Source: Isoetes taiwanensis
Taxonomy: Eukaryota > Streptophyta > Lycopodiopsida > Isoetales > Isoetaceae
Length of the DNA: 64,000 nt
Assembly: GCA_021234155.1 (NCBI GenBank)
Contig: JAJEKV010000003.1
Span: 17,716,386-17,780,385 of the forward strand
Direction: 5' to 3'
The notes below the pieces were generated by a model that saw nothing but the letters and a program-made list of their open reading frames with translations, did no database searches and had not been told where the DNA came from. The translations under genes and the position numbers were made by a program. Shown here in pieces: positions 12,456-24,206 of the stretch (the stretch's first letter is position 1; each line of letters starts with the position of its first letter).

Positions 12456-12790
12456 GGTCGGATTTCCACTAACGGAAGTGGGAATATTCCTTAAAAATAG
12501 TAGCCAACGACAAATTTCCACATCACATTTTGCCGTTCTTGCATCTTTCCATTAGTTGTGGTAACTGCATAGGTGGCATTGGTTTTATGTTGCCATTGAA
12601 TTTTCATTAATAAAAATTCAACGGCAATAGGAAGAACTTTACCTAAAAATAGCTAAAAGTCTTTCCGCTGTTGCCGTTAGTGGAAGGCTTCAAAGTAGAA
12701 AATGCCTGCAACTCTAAGTTTTTCGTTGTTATCGCCTGGAAGCTACCAGACCACGTCATTTTCAAACCTGCCGTTAGTGGAAATCCGGCC
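12456..12790. mobile_element. MITE with 20-bp terminal inverted repeats inside a (TAG)n array
   Basis: A 335-bp segment bounded by GGTCGGATTTCCACTAACGG (12456-12475) and its inverted copy at 12771-12790 with one mismatch. Trinucleotide arrays abut both ends. No coding capacity. The target duplication cannot be read because the flanks are repetitive. Confidence 0.78.
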
Positions 12791-12934
<144 letters not shown>

Positions 12935-13840
12935 AAGATTTATTTCACGCCTGCTTAGACCCTGGGGGCCATGGAGCAACAAAATTACTTTACATCAGTT
13001 TGATAAGCTTAACACTACGCTTCTATGCAACTCTATTTCTCGTATATAGCGTCCTAGGATTTCTAGTTTTAACATCAATAAGGAAGAAAAGTATGGCAAA
13101 TCTATCTGGTACTTCTCTCTTATATGTACATATGCCAGACAACAAAGGAATACATGAGACTCATCTTCTACCTATTGCCAATCGCAAACCTTGCACTTCC
13201 TTTCTTCTTTGGGAATCTTAGCTCATCTTCCAGTCTTTATTTGCGGTTATGCAATCTCGTCCTGTATCTAGCTATCGTCTGTTTGTTCTTCGTGGAGATG
13301 TGGGCTTTTTAGATACTCTTGTTCTATGTAGAGGACCATAACATTTACTTCTGCGGTAAAACTCCATTCTAGATCCTGTCTTTTCCCAAAGTTTCTCTAC
13401 ATAAAAGTTGAATTGGGCTATATAAGGACTTGTCGGCATGCCCAAACAAATAGATCAGAATCATCTTCAGATTTTGCGACCAGATCGACTCCAAATCTGT
13501 GGCCAGCTCCAATCTTCAGCGACCAATAATGGTAGGAAGGCAATAATGATAGAAAGCTGAGCTTATATCTGGAATGGAGCACACAGTCACAGGAGCATAG
13601 ATGCACATGCCAAATGGTTCTATTTTGTTATAGAAGAAAAGAACTATGCTAAGTCCTAAAAGAACAAAAGAACAAAAGATAGATGAGAAATAAAAGGATC
13701 TCACCATTTAGAACTATGCAACACCATAATGACAAGCTACGAACCAACTAAAAGCCAGAGTAGCTTGCGTTCTGCTAATATTTGAACTATCATGTTTTGG
13801 AATGCTACAACATAAGGGGCTACCTGTTCATTATGCCTGT
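12935..13840. other. unassigned sequence
   Basis: No gene, transposon domain or clear repeat recognised; only short ORFs without similarity I can name. Confidence 0.35.
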
Positions 13841-13844
13841 GGCT

Positions 13845-13985
13845 CTTGAACCCCCCAATGGGAGACAAAGCCACGGTCGAAGGAGAGGAAAAAAAAAGGT
13901 ATGACGTGGTGGGACACTTGGCATACACGTGGCATAACTAGAATTGCACGAAATCATGCATCTCGGGTTAGGCAACCTTGCTAAA
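13845..13985. repeat. dispersed double-hairpin repeat, copy 1
   Basis: Member of a family ending in two adjacent small hairpins, TGCACGAAATCGTGCA-like and GGGTTAGGCAACC-like. Other members are at 46905-47058 and, in triplicate, at 54673-55155. Preceding conserved parts are GACAAAGCCACGGTCGAAGG and GACACTTGGCATAC-CGTGGCATA. Confidence 0.7.
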
Positions 13986-13989
13986 CATA

Positions 13990-14530
13990 TGAAATGGACA
14001 AAGGAATCGAATCTAAGGAAACATACGAGTGTCAGCACTCTGCCCATTGTGCAAGCAAAGGGACGAGACCATTGAGCATTGTTTCTTTTTATGTGATCAT
14101 CTCCAGCCTGTCTGGTCTTGGCTGCTTTCTTTTTTTCATGTGACTTTGACAAGTCAGCAAGTGCTTCTGGCTATTTATCCAGATATTTGGAATAAGGTGC
14201 GGAGTCAAGCATTTCATTTGGCATCAGGATGGTTGCTGTGGTCCATCTGGAAGCGCAGAAGATTGTGTATCCTTCAGGGTTTGGATACTCCTCCTGCAGT
14301 AGTCCTCCAGGACGCACAAGCTAGAATTGCTAAGGCCTACCATTGTTCTTCGCTTGCTCCTGCCAAGCGACAGTTGATATTTGAGTCCTATTTGAGTGTG
14401 TTGTCTTATGCATAAGCTGGTGGTTCTATTCAGTGGACCATGATTTCTGAAATTTTATTCCCGCCTCTGCATTTGTATCTGGCTTTTGGCTTGGTGTTTC
14501 AATAAAGTTTGTCGTTCTTCAAAAAAAATA
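13990..14530 (+). mobile_element. L1-type LINE 3' fragment (zf-RVT) with short A-rich tail
   Basis: The ORF ending at 14415 encodes CPLCKQRDETIEHCFFLCDH (cysteine/histidine motif of the plant zf-RVT domain downstream of reverse transcriptase), then AFHLASGWLLWSIWKRR and AKAYHCSSL. It is followed by a 3' UTR and AAAAAAAATAAAATAA at about 14520. It is closely related to the L1 insertion at 32892-33890. The 5' boundary is approximate. Confidence 0.78.
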
Positions 14531-14867
14531 AAATAATTATATATGTGTAGACATGGGCATGCAACCATCGAGCAATTAAATTATAGGGTTTCTTCAGGTA
14601 GAGCTGCTTCTTCTTTTTCTTCTCCTTCTCATCACACCAACAATGGCTTGGACGAGCGTCACTAGTCAGGGCCGGATTTGAAGGTGGTTAGCTATGCCAC
14701 ACTTAATCTATGTTGCGACTGTATGAGTTGTGTTTTCGGCCAGGCAGGACTACAATTCCAGGCTTTTCAAAAAACTATGGGCAAGATCTTGCTCCATCTA
14801 TCTTCCTAGCTTGTTTTTCCAGAATGCCCACACTTTTTTGAGTCATTTTTGGATCGGAAAAAAAGAC

Positions 14868-15062
14868 TTCGCGTAAGCGAAGATTCAATTTTTTTTTTTT
14901 CACTCTGTTTCGCATAAGCTAAACTGAAGTCTAAGCGGCGCCCATAATTAAAAGACATTTTGCATAAGCGAAGCATTATTCGCTTACGCAGTAAAAAAAA
15001 ATTCGCGTAAGCGAAAGAACGGTTTCGTTTACACGAAATTGTTCTTTCGCTTACGCAGAAAT
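14868..15062. repeat. cluster of TTCGCnTAAGCGAA-type palindromes with a 16-bp hairpin
   Basis: Variants of TTCGCGTAAGCGAA recur about six times in 195 bp. The clearest structure pairs 15005-15020 with 15041-15056, a perfect 16-bp stem whose loop contains a second small stem (TTTCG...CGAAA). Function unknown; it may be a foldback element remnant. Confidence 0.75.
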
Positions 15063-15299
15063 TTTCCAATGCCGGAATTTTTTTCGCCGTATTTTTGACG
15101 TATTATAATTTAAAATTGTGACATATTATTCGAATAATATGTATTTGTATAAAACGCATGCAGTATTGAATCTATCCCTGCTATGGTAAGAAATGTGATG
15201 CCCATCTATTGGTATTTATGGTTTACGGGACGTCTTGATCTGACCAAACGCAATGTTTTAAATGTACTATGAGTCTACGACATGGAGTTCATGGATACT

Positions 15300-15800
15300 A
15301 TGGTTGTGCGATAAAGGTCAACGCTTGCGTACAATTCAAGAAAAGACTGTTGGCATATCTGAAAGGGACTTCATAGGAAGGTCTCTTTTATCAGAAGTCC
15401 TTTGATTTCCAGTCGAAGTCTTTGTTGATGCAGATCATGCTAATTGTCATGATAGTAGGAGGTTCACAATAGGGATGGTCATATTCATAGGGCCTAATGT
15501 GCTAACCTGCTTGTCCAAAAGATAGTCTACAATGTCAATCAGCACCACGGAAGCAGGATTCAAAGCACTCAGTATTGGGACGTAGGAATGGTTGTGGCTT
15601 AAACATTTGTAGACAGATCTATTTACAAAAGGCAACACTTTATTAGCACTGAGTTTGGCACTCTAAATCGGTGTCGTAATTAGTGGGCAGTGGTTAAACG
15701 ATAGACTAGTCTCACCGGTTGTATATATATTCATTGTACGTTACAATGCTCAGAAGTAGAGATTGTATTTCCTATTGCTTTTCTCAATAGAGTTCTTCTT
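15300..15800 (+). mobile_element. Copia polyprotein 3' end relic and probable LTR start
   Basis: With stops ignored, the plus strand reads LKGTS, then FVDADHANCHDSRRFTIGMVIFIGPNVLTCLSKR, STTEAGFKALS, WLWLKHL and TDLFTKGNTL. This is the RT/RNase H end of a Ty1/Copia polyprotein (usual ADWAGC, RRSTTG, SSTEAEY, DIFTK blocks) with several in-frame stops. The AT-rich sequence after about 15670 may be LTR. Confidence 0.68.
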
Positions 15801-16400
15801 CTATTCTCTCTTTAGTTGATTTTGCGGGATTTATGTTGGTCTTGCACTAGTTCTATCACTAATTTAGTAGTGGAGATTAGGAATTTGTTTGCATCCACAG
15901 TTGAGGTCAAAACATCTGAGATAGTAGGTGATTTGATTACTGTTGATTGTCACGATATGACATTAGGGCGGCATCTGACCATCGAGTGCTTACTGTTAAT
16001 CTTTGCATATGTGTTTAAGGCCTAGAGGCTCGAATCCACTGGAATAAGGAGATGGATTGATCAGTGCAGCAATGCCAAGAAACACAATACAAGGCTCCTC
16101 ATTAGGATATTTTCACAGCCAGGAGATAGAGATGGAGATAAATTCATCAATAAATTGCCCCTCGATGATGCGCGAGGAATCCTTATTCTCCGCATGTATC
16201 CTCCCCAACCGTTCGTTTGTGCTCATCGCATTCGACAGTAGTTATTTTTTCCTTCTTTCCTATCTTAGCATTAGCATTATCTTATCTTATTCTTGGTAGC
16301 CTTTTAATATTTGGTTATTGTGTTTGGTGATGGGGCCTAGTCCCCAGGTTTTAGATGGGCTGTTGCCCTTGCATGTGCCGTCCCATAATCCATTGGGTTC

Positions 16401-16440
16401 CCGTGGACGTAAAAATTTATCTTATCTTATCTTATCCTAT
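16401..16440 (+). mobile_element. LINE 3' terminus with (TTATC)n tail
   Basis: CCGTGGACGTAAAAATTT directly precedes an array of TTATC pentamers. The same CCGTGGAC-nn-TAAAA block ends the (ATTCT)n-tailed LINE copies, so this is probably the end of a related LINE. The sequence just upstream (from about 16050) may belong to it but has no recognised domain. Confidence 0.5.
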
Positions 16441-17066
16441 TGTGTCGGCATGTATAAGAATTTGAAACCATAAATGGAATCATGTTTCTTGGAGGTGATT
16501 CTTCTTTTAATGATGACTCTTTTTATCGTGCTGTAGAAAAGCTTTTCAAGGCGAACCATTTCTTGGCGTAAGTCCTCTGTAATTAAAACCAGTTGGACGG
16601 GCAGTTTCCAATTCCTGCAAATGACTTTACAAGCAAATGATAAAGGAGACTATTTCCCCTCATGGGGGCATTTTCTGGAGTTTGAGCTATCTCATTGCGA
16701 GCCAAGTTGGTGTACTGGCCTGTAAAGCTTTAGGTTGGATCCCTTCATGCTTACGACTATATCTCTTATTCTAGAACCACTCTATATTGGACCATTTTCC
16801 TGCAGTTCATGTGTTTTATTTATTGTTCTGTTTTATTTTCTTGCCATAGTGTAAATGAGAACCTAGAAATCATTATTTGGAAGTTGTCTTTCTAAACTTA
16901 ATCAAGCATGTCATAGTCGAAGATTGCAATTCCTCATGGTAAAAAAATGCATTGGACTCTTCTCTTCCCTTGGCAAACCATGTCATATTCCTCCTTTTAG
17001 TACATAAAAAGTGTGAACGGTGTATAAACAAGTTGATCTTATCGATAGGTTTTTTCAAATTGATAG

Positions 17067-17428
17067 AATCGATAAAACAAGATCTTCAACTTATAATATT
17101 ATGCAGTTTGCTTTGTAGTCAAAGTGGAAATAAGGTAAAGGCATTTCAGCTTATGGAAGGTATCCAGAAGAATCATTTGGCATCAGACATATATATGTAT
17201 ACCACACTTATCAAGATCAGTGCACTTACGTCTCAATTTCTAGACCAGCACACTAATGTAAACAAAATTGCAGGCACGGTAATTTGTGGCTCTATTAGTG
17301 TTCTTTGGTTTCGAGTTTCTCTAAAATAAGAGTACTGTAAAAATTGGAAGGAATAATTATGTAATAACATGATATTGATGAGCTCACAAACCTAATTCGT
17401 TTATACCAATAATGTATGCATGTCTTAA
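17067..17428 (+). pseudogene. PPR relic, tandem copy 1, left part
   Basis: LCSQSGNKVKAFQLMEGIQKN followed by SDIYMYTTLIKI is a recognisable PPR motif, but stops and lost frames surround it. This is the left part of a unit of about 0.65 kb that is repeated at 19114-19760. LINE copy C interrupts it here, and it resumes at 18829. Confidence 0.6.
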
Positions 17429-18828
17429 GAATAGAATAGAATAGAATAAATTTTTAGCGTCCACGGAGACCAATTGGCCTATGTGACCCAAACAAAAAGA
17501 GAGCAGCAAGCATATTACTGACAGGATTAAAAAACCCCCGCCCCGAAGGGTTTTCGAGGGAAAAACCTTAGCAGTAATAAGTATGCTGGCAAGCTGTACA
17601 ATTGTATAGGACAGGTCAATACCGTCCCGTAGGACACAAATGAGTCCGTGCATCCATAACCTCCTGAAGGTATGACCCCAACAAACCCACTGACGCCGTA
17701 GTCAACAACTGATGCAACGACTGGCCAGGCACTAGTAATCGAACATATCGCTCTCGGATATGGGCAAATGCTGGGCAGATCTGGAGGGCATGACATTCAT
17801 CCTCAATGGCGCCCTGGTGGCAACACTGGCAAAGCCTTTGCTCTCGTGCTTTCCGAGCCCAACGCCCTGTTTCAATGCGGAGGCGATGTGCACCCGTGCG
17901 AATGGAAGCTATAAGTCTGCGCTTCTTCATGGGCAGCTGGGTGTACAAGTACTGGTGTGGGCCTCTTGTGAGCCTAGGATTGACTTGCTGTTGATAGTGT
18001 GCCAGCTTAACGTGCGTCAGAGCATCTGCATCCCAGAGCTTGCGAAGGAAAGTAGCATCCAGGTACAGCTTAAGTGCCCTGCGATCTTTCTTTGTCCTGA
18101 CCTGAACGCATCTGTTTGCCTGCACACCCCATCGTGAGAACCACTGAGCTTGCTTGTCTTTCCAGCAGGATTTCAGGCATTGGGAACCCATCGCCGTGGC
18201 CAAAGCAAGGTGGGGCAAGCGTGTATCAGCCATAGCGACCACCTTTTGGAAGTAAACGATATGGCGTTCCAATGCAGCCCGTTGAAGGGGTAGAAAGCCT
18301 ATCTCCTGGAGTAGGATCTAGTATGGAACTGTGGACTTCACCCCCAGGGCCCGTGCCAAGAAGGCCTTCTGCACCTGCTCTAGGTCATTCCAGCCGTGAC
18401 CCGCAACCTGATGGCAGCATCCCAATGGGTGGTAGTTAAGAACTCGATCCCCAAGTACTTGTAGGTCGGAGCCACCTCTACCTCCTGTCCCTGGTAAGTG
18501 AATGAGGGAAGCCTTGGCTGACGGGATGATGCAACTAGCAGCACCCTAGTTTTGGCCAAATTAACTCGCATGCCAGTGAATTGGCAAAAAGTGTCAAGAG
18601 CATCCAGGTGACGTTGCATGTCCTCTGGAGTATAGGCCAGGAGGTTGACATCGTCAGCATATATGCGTTGCCGGATTGTGTGATGCATGAGATGTGCGCC
18701 CGCACCTCCATGCTCAGAGAGCCAATCTTCCAGTTGATCAATGTATAGGCCAAAGAGTGTGGGGGAGAGGGGGCAACCCTGACGCACTCCAATGCTACTG
18801 ATTACCTGCTGCGCTGATGATGTGATCA
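17429..18828 (-). mobile_element. 5'-truncated LINE copy C with RT and zinc-knuckle end
   Basis: Longest copy of the (AGAAT)n-tailed LINE. The minus strand encodes an RT fragment (GVRQGCPLSPTLFGLYIDQLEDW, catalytic YADD in RIYADDVNLLAYTPEDM, then GMRVNLAKT and YKYLGIEF). The C-terminal region follows with LPMKKRRLIASIRTG and the zinc knuckle CQCCHQGAIEDECHALQIC. The frame shifts between the two pieces (about 18272-18380). The 3' UTR has the conserved hairpin and the pentamer tail lies at 17430-17450. The 5' truncation near 18828 is defined by the duplicated empty site. Confidence 0.85.
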
Positions 18829-19113
18829 TGGATGAGTGCACTCCAGTTAATGGATTGCATGGCATGCCTTTTCATGATAAAGCCTTATTGATTTCATGAT
18901 AAAGCCTTGTTGAAGGTATGACATGTAGGTGCTAGGGGTGCTATGCATTAGTGGAAAACTAGATTCTGGAATTGACAGGATAGAAACGATGAAACCTTCT
19001 GGAATTGAACCAATGTAGTTTCAACACTATTGTTACTGCAGCGAGTCCTCCTTTACTAAGCAATATAATTTTTCATCATGAGTGGCATTTTCTACTTGCA
19101 TGACAGTAAATAG
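18829..19113 (+). pseudogene. PPR relic, tandem copy 1, right part
   Basis: Continues copy 1 after the LINE. It includes GATGAAACCTTCTGGAATTGAACC, which reads like the M-K-x-SGIEP segment of a PPR motif, but an open frame is lacking. It matches 19455-19760 in order. Confidence 0.5.
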
Positions 19114-19760
19114 GGATAAAACTGAATCTTCAGACTTATAACACTATGCAATTTGCTTTGTAGTCGATGTGGAAACAAGGTAAAGACATTTCAACTAATG
19201 GAAGGCATTCATCAGTTGGCACCAGATATATATTTGCATAACATGCTTATCAAGGTCTGTGTACTTATAGACCAACACATCAGTGCAAACAAAATTGTAG
19301 GCGCGGTAATTTATTGCTCTATTTAGTGCTCTTTGATTCCGAGTTTCTCTAAATTAAGAGCACTGTGAAAATTGGAATAATTATGTGATAACGTGATATT
19401 GATGAGCCCATGAACCTAATTCGTTTATATGGATAATGTATGCATGCCTTAAGGAATTATAGATGAGTGCAATTCAGTTAATGGGTTGCATGGCATACCT
19501 TTTCATGATAAAGCCTTCTTGATTTAATGATAAAGCCTTGTTGAAGGATACCATTTGATTTGTATGTAGGTGATATGTATTAGTGGGAACTGGAGTCTGG
19601 AATTGACATGATAGACACAATGAAAGCTTCTGGAATTGAACCAGATTAATGTAGTTTCAAAGATATTGTTACTGCAGCATCGTCTTATGTAAGCCCTCCT
19701 TTACTAAGTAAATTTTTTCATCACGAGTGGCATTTTCTACTTGCATAACAATACTGTTTT
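19114..19760 (+). pseudogene. PPR relic, tandem copy 2 (empty site for LINE C)
   Basis: Second copy of the unit of about 0.65 kb, beginning at the CTTATAACACTATGC block and ending after GAGTGGCATTTTCTACTTGC. It runs without interruption through the point (about 19455) where copy 1 carries the LINE, so it preserves the pre-insertion sequence. No intact PPR frame. Confidence 0.62.
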
Positions 19761-20040
19761 TTGACATACATGATTTCTTGTTTATCAATCTGTTATCTCT
19801 AATTGTCTGTAACAGTCCATCTAGAAAGATCTCATGTAAAACAAATTGTATTTACCAAAAAATTTGACAATAGATAAGGAGTTAACTATCATTATGCGTT
19901 GCTAAATTATCATTTTTCTTATCAAACAGCCATTGCCTTTGATCACCAAGAATGCATTTTTTATCTTCCAAGAATAGTGAAGACATGGTCTTTAATGCCA
20001 CCTTATTTCCTGCTCTGAAAAAATATCATCATTTTTGCAG

Positions 20041-20207
20041 ATTCTGAGGACCTATCAAAAGGAAAGAAGAAGAATAACTTTGGCCATTCCGAAGTGCAAG
20101 AACTGGAGGCAGACAGTCTGGCTTCCTCAGACTTTGAGGAAGAGGACGAAGCAAGGGTGTGGAAGGAGGCATTGGCATGGGCAACAGAATTAGAGATGGT
20201 CTCATAA
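20041..20207 (+). CDS. probable terminal exon of an unidentified acidic-tailed protein
   Basis: After a good acceptor (TTTTTGCAG at 20040) the frame beginning with a split codon reads SEDLSKGKKKNNFGHSEVQE, then LEADSLASSDFEEEDEARVW and KEALAWATELEMVS, and stops at 20205. Composition and splice signal look like a real C-terminal exon. It lies just downstream of the duplicated PPR relics and might have been the end of that gene. I do not recognise the protein. Earlier exons are not identified, so it may be part of a pseudogene. Confidence 0.42.
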
Positions 20208-21228
20208 GAGTTGTAGTTGCAAGAAAGGGAACAGATGGGATTGTGCGTTGGAATGATCCAAATATTGGTGAAGAGAATGCAATGGTTCTATTCAGCATGA
20301 ATAGAACCACATTCTTGGGAAAGGGACACTTCCTTTGACTCAGGTCTCATTTGGCTCCTTTCTCCCCTACATATACTATATTTTCTCTCTCAATTCTCAT
20401 CGGCGTTCTCTCTGAGCTGAATCTTTGATTCTTGGTGTCAGCTTCTTTTCTGCTTACACTTAGTTTATTAGATTTCTTAGTTACACCCTCTCAATTTTAT
20501 TGCTATATTCTTGTTTTTGAGCATCACATCCGTTCAAGCTTTTCTTCAAGCCCTTTTTCCCCTGAATCTTGCCGAAATTTCCAATTGGATTTTTTGCAAG
20601 TCTTTTCCTCCCAACCGTAGTCAAATTTATATCATTGAAAAGTCTATTCGATAAGCTTTCTATTCATTAAAAAATTGCCTAAATCCGATATTTTGGGAGG
20701 GAGATATACGAAAAAATATTCTGCCAAACTATTTCTGGCCGAAATCATTAATCTGTATTTTTCACAGCTCTTTTACTGTCCAAAAATGTTTGATTTCTAT
20801 ACCCTTGGGCACGTTGCTCCGCTTGTTCCATGGTTAGTTGGTCTCTTTAGTTCTTTGGACATGTTCCATCTTGCTTTTGAAAAGTTTCCAAAATTCTTAT
20901 GGTTATCTTCTTGGTTACCTTCTACCTTCTTCATATTTCCTTTCTATCTTTGCTCTCGCCCTCATTTGAACCTCAACTAGCAATATACTAAGGGTGCATC
21001 CCCATTTAGGGCGAAACTGGGTTTCTCCTAAATCAGCTTCAGGCGCTCATGCTGGCGCTTAGGGTTTCAGCCCTGCTCTTTTGCTCATAACTCGGGATTC
21101 CGGTGTCAGATTCAGGTGTTCTTGGGCTCGTTGGAAAGCTTATCGAACGAGCTTTCCGTCGGTGTATGATTTGTATGGTGTTTCCTCTGTTTTAGTCGCC
21201 GGAATCCACCTGACAGTCCCGGCCCTCT
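20208..21228. other. unassigned sequence between exon remnant and Helitron region
   Basis: AT-rich, pyrimidine-rich sequence with short ORFs and no recognised domain. The last 200 bp is more GC-rich and may be leader sequence of the coiled-coil ORF that follows. Confidence 0.35.
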
Positions 21229-21681
21229 ATGGCGACCCCTGACAGCATGCATGCGCTGAAGAAAAGAGCCCGCAATTTGGATACCTCGTCCCCATCAGAG
21301 CAGGTATCACAGGCTGAGGCAATCAGGGTTGTACAGGAACAGGCCGGTTCCCTCCAGGCTAAGCTGGCAAGCTTGGAGGCATCACGGGACCATCTGCCAG
21401 GGGCTGCGCTCAAGAAGCAGCTTCTCCAACAGAAGGAGCGAATTTCCCTTGTGGAAGTTCGGCTCGGGGATTATGATTGCAGGGGAGCCCAAAAGGCTAA
21501 TGACCAGATAAGAGGGGAGATACAAGCAACAACGCAGCTAGTCACGGAGATGGGGCACCGCTTGGATAAGGTCCACCAGCAGTGGATGGAAGACATGGCG
21601 CAAGCACGGGCTGACATGAAGGGGTTGCTGCAGCAGATTGTACAAGTCACAAGCATGGCTGGTCGGATAGAGAGGCTACTC
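21229..21681 (+). CDS. coiled-coil ORF joined to Helitron coding sequence
   Basis: An open frame of about 150 residues beginning MATPDSMHALKKRARNLDTS, with heptad-like glutamine/leucine stretches (LQAKLASLEASRDHL, ALKKQLLQQKERISL, MGHRLDKVHQQWMEDMAQAR) typical of a coiled coil. At about 21680 the protein similarity switches to Helitron sequence in another frame (LLYHDFPKKFTYDQ). It could be a structural, gag-like ORF of another element truncated by fusion, or a captured gene fragment. I cannot name its family. Confidence 0.45.
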
Positions 21682-22271
21682 AATTGCTCTATCATGATTT
21701 TCCTAAAAAGTTTACCTACGATCAACCCAGTCGAAAATGGAAGGTCAGAGAGAATACCCAGAAGTTTCCCACTATTGGACGCATGTACTTTGTTAATCCT
21801 TCAGAAGGAGAGCGATACTATTTACGACTCATGTTGACCCGCGTGACAGGTGCAATTAGTTTTGAAGATTTACGCTCCTTTGACGGGGAGTTGTGTGCAA
21901 CATATAAAGAAGCTTGCATTCGTCATGGGCTGCTTTGGGACGACACAGAATGGCTCGAGTCTCTTCAGGAAGCAGCAGCATGGGGCATGCCACCACAATT
22001 GCGACATATGTTCGTCATGATACTTTTAAATTGTGAACCATCGAATCCGCTGCAACTGTGGGAAGAAGTCAAGCTTTCTATGGTCGATGACTTCTTGCAT
22101 GAGGCACGAAGGGTTGCGGAGGATCAAAGTGTGCAAGTGTGTGATCGGTTATTTGATATGGCACTTCTAGACATTGAAGACTACATGAATTACGCGGGAC
22201 GATCTTTGAGAGAGTTTGAATTCATTCTTCCCGAAAGTGCAATAGATCCATATATGATATTTCGGGGATGA
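21682..22271 (+). CDS. Helitron replicase/helicase segment upstream of PIF1 domain
   Basis: YHDFPKKFTYDQPSRKWKVR, then YFVNPSEGERYYLRLMLTRV, GAISFEDLRSFDG and EACIRHGLLWDDTEWLESLQ are blocks typical of the Helitron RepHel protein just before its PIF1-like helicase. The N-terminal Rep (HUH) part is not seen upstream. The frame ends with a stop at 22271, and the helicase continues in other frames downstream, so the element is a truncated, broken copy. Confidence 0.82.
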
Positions 22272-22321
22272 GGTGTTTCAAGAAGACATGGCGTAGGGTG
22301 CAAGAAGTCGAACCACCTATA

Positions 22322-23700
22322 TCACGACCAACGTATTATCTTTGACCGTGTGATCCATGAGCACGTGATGTTGGAAAAAGGACGGGTGTTCTTTGTTCAT
22401 GGTGCAGGTGGATCGGGAAAGAGTTTTCTTTTTAACACCCATGTTGTCTTATGTTCGTGCCAGAGGTTTCATTGCACTTGCAGTTGCTTCCTCTGGAATT
22501 GCATCCACTTTATTGAAGGGCGGGCGCACTGCACATTCAAGGTTCAAGATACCGATAAATATAGATGAGACATCAACGTGCAATATTCCAAAGCAGTCCG
22601 AGCTGGCAAAATTGATAAGAGCAACACGTATGATTATATGGGATGAGGCCCCAATGATGCATAAACATGTTTATGAAGCACTGGATAGAATGCTCCGTGA
22701 TGTGATGTCATGTGACAAATTATTTGGAGGACTCATTGTTGTTTTAGGAGGAGATTTTCGCCAGGTTCCACCTGTGGTACCACGAGGAAGTCGACCCCAA
22801 ATTGTGCAAGCTTCCTTGAAGTACTCTTACATATGGGATCATGTCGAGGAACATAAGCTCAACACAAACATGCGGGTAATGAACAATGTGGGGAGCGATC
22901 TGGAAGAGCAAAGGGCATTTGCTGACTATCTTCTACTGGGTGGAGATGGGCTCGAAACCACATTTCCGACATTGGGTCGGACGTAATATGTCTTCCTCCT
23001 CCTAAGAGATTTGTGTCAAGTCACAGGACTTGAATGATTTGCTAGCCGTGGCATTTCCAGATGTTTCCACGAATTATGAAAGTGTGTCCTATTGGGTGCA
23101 AAGGGCAATCCTTATGCCACTAAATGACGATGTAGATGAAGTAAACAAGAGGATGACAGGGTGGTTGCCTGCTACGCCTGTTGATTATTACAATGCCGAT
23201 CGAGCTGTGGATGAGAATGATGCAGGGGTCTATCCCCGTTGAATTTTTGAATCGCGCCAAACTCAGTGGGATGCCTCCACATCAATTGACATTGAAGGTT
23301 GGCATGATTGTCATGTTGTTGAGGTCGGTTTCTACCCGGCAAGGACTCTACAATGGAACTCGCCTCATCATAATGCTTCATTGGGAAGACGTGCTATAGA
23401 TGCCGAGATTGTCACCGGAAAAATATTGGGAGCAGAGTGTTCATATTTCAATTCCTTTGGTGCCAAATAATGCGTAACTTCCATTTCAATTTGAACGCAT
23501 GCAATTTCCGCTCGCCAGACTTTTGGCATGACAATCAACAAGTCCTGGGGCAAACGATAAAAATGGTTGGTTTGTATTTGCCAAACCCGAGATTTAGTCA
23601 CGAACAACTCTATGTGGCACTCTCGAGCTCAAGGAATCCAAGGCATAAAGGTACTCATTCTATCGAAGGATGGAGAGGCAAGCCTTGACGTCGACCGATC
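22322..23700 (+). pseudogene. PIF1-like helicase of Helitron, frame-broken
   Basis: SF1 helicase of the PIF1 family, used in rolling-circle transposition. Walker A is visible as GAGGSGKSFLFNT (about 22402-22440), then ARGFIALAVASSGIAS, TAHSRFKIPI, Walker B as MIIWDEAPM with MLRDV, and VLGGDFRQVPPVVPRG (22745-22785). The C-terminal parts GLYNGTRL and FSHEQLYVALSSSRNP (about 23600-23640) follow. At least four frame changes or stops occur (near 22440, 22985, 23240 and 23400), so no functional protein is made. Confidence 0.87.
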
Positions 23701-23852
23701 AAGATATACAACAAATATTGTATACAAAGAACTCCTCTAATTGTGAGCCTAATGCTTAGATGTCTCTACTTTCGATTTCTCTTTTTTTCATTGATTTCTT
23801 TTATTTTATTTCTTTTTTTCTTATGTACTTACTTACTTATTTATCCATGTAG

Positions 23853-24188
23853 ATGGTGCGTATTTTGGTCCCTTGGTATGTCTTTGGTCACCACGTCGTC
23901 AAATGCCTAAAAGGTGACAGGAGTTATCACGTTACCAGTGTTATTTTTGTCGTACGTGCTCTTGGGTCATGGTATGATTGGGAACGAAAATACCATGCTC
24001 ATATGCATGGGGTAGCAAGCGTGGAAATTGAGGAGCTTATTGGAAAGCTCAAGGATATATTTTGCACTGACGAGGTTGTCAAGTTCGAGCAGTTCATCCA
24101 ACTAATTGATGACTTCCTATTTGATCAAGCCTATCCAAGTGAACGGTGTTTACGCGGATGTGCTTTGAGAGAGGTAGGTGGAGGATAA
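23853..24188 (+). CDS. unidentified ORF downstream of Helitron helicase
   Basis: 111 codons with no domain I recognise (VFGHHVVKCLKGDRSYHVTS, WYDWERKYHAHMHGVASVEI). It lies inside the Helitron, between helicase and 3' terminus, and may be captured or accessory sequence. Coding status uncertain. Confidence 0.35.
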   Translation: MVRILVPWYVFGHHVVKCLKGDRSYHVTSVIFVVRALGSWYDWERKYHAHMHGVASVEIEELIGKLKDIFCTDEVVKFEQFIQLIDDFLFDQAYPSERCLRGCALREVGGG

Positions 24189-24206
24189 AGTGCATGTATC
24201 TATCTT

